Assembly: GCF_011634895.1 (NCBI RefSeq)
Contig: NZ_SIRR01000012.1
Span: 300,069-364,068 of the forward strand
From: Rheinheimera pleomorphica
GTDB taxonomy: Bacteria; Pseudomonadota; Gammaproteobacteria; Enterobacterales; Alteromonadaceae
Direction of reading: 5' to 3'
Length of the DNA stretch: 64,000 bases
This document shows positions 62,948 to 64,000 of this stretch, in pieces. Under the pieces are notes generated by a model. That model was not told the DNA's origin, made no database searches, and worked only from the letters and a program-made list of their open reading frames with translations. A program made the translations under genes and the position numbers. The first letter of the stretch is position 1, and each line of letters starts with the position of its first letter.

Positions 62948-63025
62948 AGCTAACGCACGCCACAAACGCGAGCAACTTGTTGCGAGTCGAGCCGCGAAGC
63001 GGCTTTTTGATGGCGTTTGTTATAC
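62948..63025 (-). repeat. attC site B
   Basis: A 78-base site. On the minus strand it reads GTATAAC-AA-ACGCCA ... TGGCGT-GC-GTTAGCT, with outer and inner arms pairing across a centre that contains two smaller hairpins (GCCGC-TTC-GCGGC and the CAACAAGTTG region). The stop codon of the upstream cassette gene lies in GTATAAC, as is usual. Confidence 0.85.
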
Positions 63026-63499
63026 ACCACTGCCTCTCACACTAAACTTGATTTGAAACCTAACAAGTTCCGTCTTCGTATTAATACTTTCAACTTTCTT
63101 TGCGCCGTCAAAAATAGACTTCAGAAAAGTGTCTGATAAGTCACCAGCGTAAGACATTCTTAGATTGAAGTTTTCAGAACTGTTTAGTTCAAACTGAAGT
63201 AATAACTCACCTTCTTCATTCGTAGATGATATTTGTTCGACAGCAAGTTTTACTCTATCAATAAATGCAACTAAATCATGAATATTAAGATTATTCTCAA
63301 TAACATGCTCTTCAGTTAGAAGTACCATACCAGACATCTGTATTGGACCAGTTTGTTGTGGCTCCTGCGTTTGAGGCTTATGAATCATCCATGAGTCAGC
63401 AGTATAACTTTTACCATCAACAGGGTTTACATAAGTCTCTTGGGCATTAACGCTTATTAGAAAAATACAGAAAAACAAAATAACTAGAAGCTTGCTCAT
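63020..63499 (-). CDS. exported protein of unknown function (integron cassette gene)
   Basis: A 159-residue protein with a clear signal peptide (MSKLLVILFFCIFLISVNA-QE), then a beta-rich mature domain with no recognised motif (WMIHKPQTQEP, VLLTEEHVIENNLNIHDLVAFIDRVKLAVEQI). AGGAG stands five bases before the ATG at 63499. The longer open frame to 63589 runs through attC-C and is not coding. It is a complete cassette between attC-C and attC-B. Confidence 0.7.
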   Translation of the reverse strand: MSKLLVILFFCIFLISVNAQETYVNPVDGKSYTADSWMIHKPQTQEPQQTGPIQMSGMVLLTEEHVIENNLNIHDLVAFIDRVKLAVEQISSTNEEGELLLQFELNSSENFNLRMSYAGDLSDTFLKSIFDGAKKVESINTKTELVRFQIKFSVRGSGV

Positions 63500-63511
63500 A
63501 AGTCTCCTGGT

Positions 63512-63598
63512 GTATAACGCTTGCAGCACAGGCCGAAACCCGCGCAGCGGTTGAGGTCCAGGCCACGCAGAGGCCGATTGTGGCTGCACTTGTTAAGT
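63512..63598 (-). repeat. attC site C
   Basis: An 87-base site. On the minus strand it reads ACTTAAC-AA-GTGCAGCCACA ... TGTGCTGC-AAGC-GTTATAC; the arms pair with one unpaired C, the extrahelical base typical of attC. Its R' TTATAC is the exact complement of the R'' GTATAAC of site B, as expected when both ends come from the same circular cassette. Confidence 0.87.
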
Positions 63599-63916
63599 TT
63601 TTTCATCGCAAATTATTTTGTAATTTTTATACATTAAAGGCCAAGGATTGAACTCTACAACTTTCATCGTGCTACCTCGTATAGAATGTGAGCAATTCTT
63701 CAGAGAGGCCTTTATAACAATGCCATTATCAAGTTCAACGTTCGCGATTAAAAGGTAATTCGACTTCACAAAGTTATGCTGATTTACAGATTTTATTCGT
63801 CCTTCGATCTCAGAACCTCTTACACCGCCAAAGTAAAAATATTCGAATAACAAATATGCCGCCAAAAAAAGTGACAGAAAAAGCAACACATCTTTAACGG
63901 AGAAATTTTCGTCCAT
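63593..63916 (-). CDS. small membrane-anchored protein (integron cassette gene, 5' side cut by IS)
   Basis: A 107-residue protein with one N-terminal helix (VLLFLSLFLAAYLLFEYFYF) and a beta-rich soluble part (EIEGRIKSVNQHNF, YLLIANVELDNGIVIKASL) that looks like a small OB-type domain. The family is not recognised. The stop codon lies in attC-C. The IS3-group end begins only 7 bases before the ATG, so the native ribosome site and promoter have been removed. Confidence 0.65.
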   Translation of the reverse strand: MDENFSVKDVLLFLSLFLAAYLLFEYFYFGGVRGSEIEGRIKSVNQHNFVKSNYLLIANVELDNGIVIKASLKNCSHSIRGSTMKVVEFNPWPLMYKNYKIICDEKT

Positions 63917-63922
63917 ATAAAC

Positions 63923-64000
63923 TGTTCTTACCCATAAAAAGTAGACACTCGGTTATGCGCATTTGCGCTCATACTCAGCCGGGCTGACATAGCCAATCGC
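63923..64000 (-). mobile_element. right-hand partial IS3-group insertion sequence (continues beyond window)
   Basis: The end TGTTCTTACCCATAAAAAGT at 63923 resembles the terminal repeat of IS3 (TGATCTTACCCAGCAATAGT), followed by the GACAC-CGG element seen in IS3. Inside it is the last part of the transposase. Only this end is in the window, so target duplication cannot be checked. Confidence 0.8.
63953..64000 (-). CDS. IS3-family transposase OrfB, C-terminal end (partial)
   Basis: The last 15 codons read AIGYVSPAEYERKCA and a TAA stop. This is the conserved end of IS3-family DDE transposases (usually YxSPxEYE). The rest lies right of the window. Confidence 0.8.
   Translation of the reverse strand, partial: AIGYVSPAEYERKCA

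Noticed and set aside
1..64000. CRISPR arrays, tRNA or rRNA genes, replication origin
   Set aside because: No regularly spaced repeats, no cloverleaf ends with CCA, no rRNA motifs and no DnaA-box clusters were seen.

Overview
The window is gammaproteobacterial chromosome. Gene order and protein sequences (ccoI-ccoS-TauE/SafE-like-fnr-uspE-ttcA, then DUF2987/Bax and alaA) suggest an Alteromonadales-type bacterium close to Rheinheimera, Alishewanella or Arsukibacterium. This placement is inferred from remembered family resemblance, since no search could be run. Both strands are densely coded, with many ATGA/GTGA overlaps. I see no tRNA, rRNA or CRISPR array.

Layout. (1) 1-20994 is a core-genome stretch. 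It holds the end of a cbb3 oxidase maturation cluster, the oxygen regulator FNR, UspE, tRNA thiolation (TtcA), a Bax-like glucosaminidase, alanine aminotransferase AlaA, a CDF metal exporter, an alanine/sodium symporter, the SOS gene yebG with a perfect LexA box, a dGTPase-like enzyme, a patatin and a cyanophycinase. It also holds an NAD salvage unit (prs-like, nadV and the Nudix repressor nrtR) whose shared upstream region carries three TGTC-N5-GACA operators. (2) 20987-25062 is an A+T-rich accessory island of small minus-strand genes behind an Rhs effector. It contains a probable immunity gene, an ADP-ribosylglycohydrolase, a fragment of a second Rhs gene and unrecognised small genes. (3) 25064-57501 is a complete type VI secretion system: hcp, vgrG, PAAR, Rhs, clpV, tssA/B/C/E/F/G/J/K/L/M, tagJ, a second tssC-like gene, and the phosphorylation switch made of the kinase PpkA, the phosphatase PppA, TagF and an FHA protein. 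(4) 57502-61045 is a vitamin B12 uptake and adenosylation operon (btuD-btuC-cobO-btuF) behind a cobalamin riboswitch. (5) 61046-64000 holds two chromosomal minus-strand genes, then an integron gene-cassette array with three recognisable attC sites, cut at the right by the end of an IS3-group insertion sequence.

The most interesting system is the T6SS-linked Rhs protein at 25064-29008. Its last 150 residues resemble the catalytic A subunit of cholera toxin and heat-labile enterotoxin, with an arginine in YRGD, an STS motif and an E-x-E motif. This makes it a candidate antibacterial ADP-ribosyltransferase. A 134-residue gene begins one base after the rhs stop codon and is the probable occluding immunity protein. 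The next gene encodes an ADP-ribosylglycohydrolase with an extra N-terminal region, so the locus may combine specific immunity with enzymatic removal of ADP-ribose, as in the Tre1/Tri1 pair.
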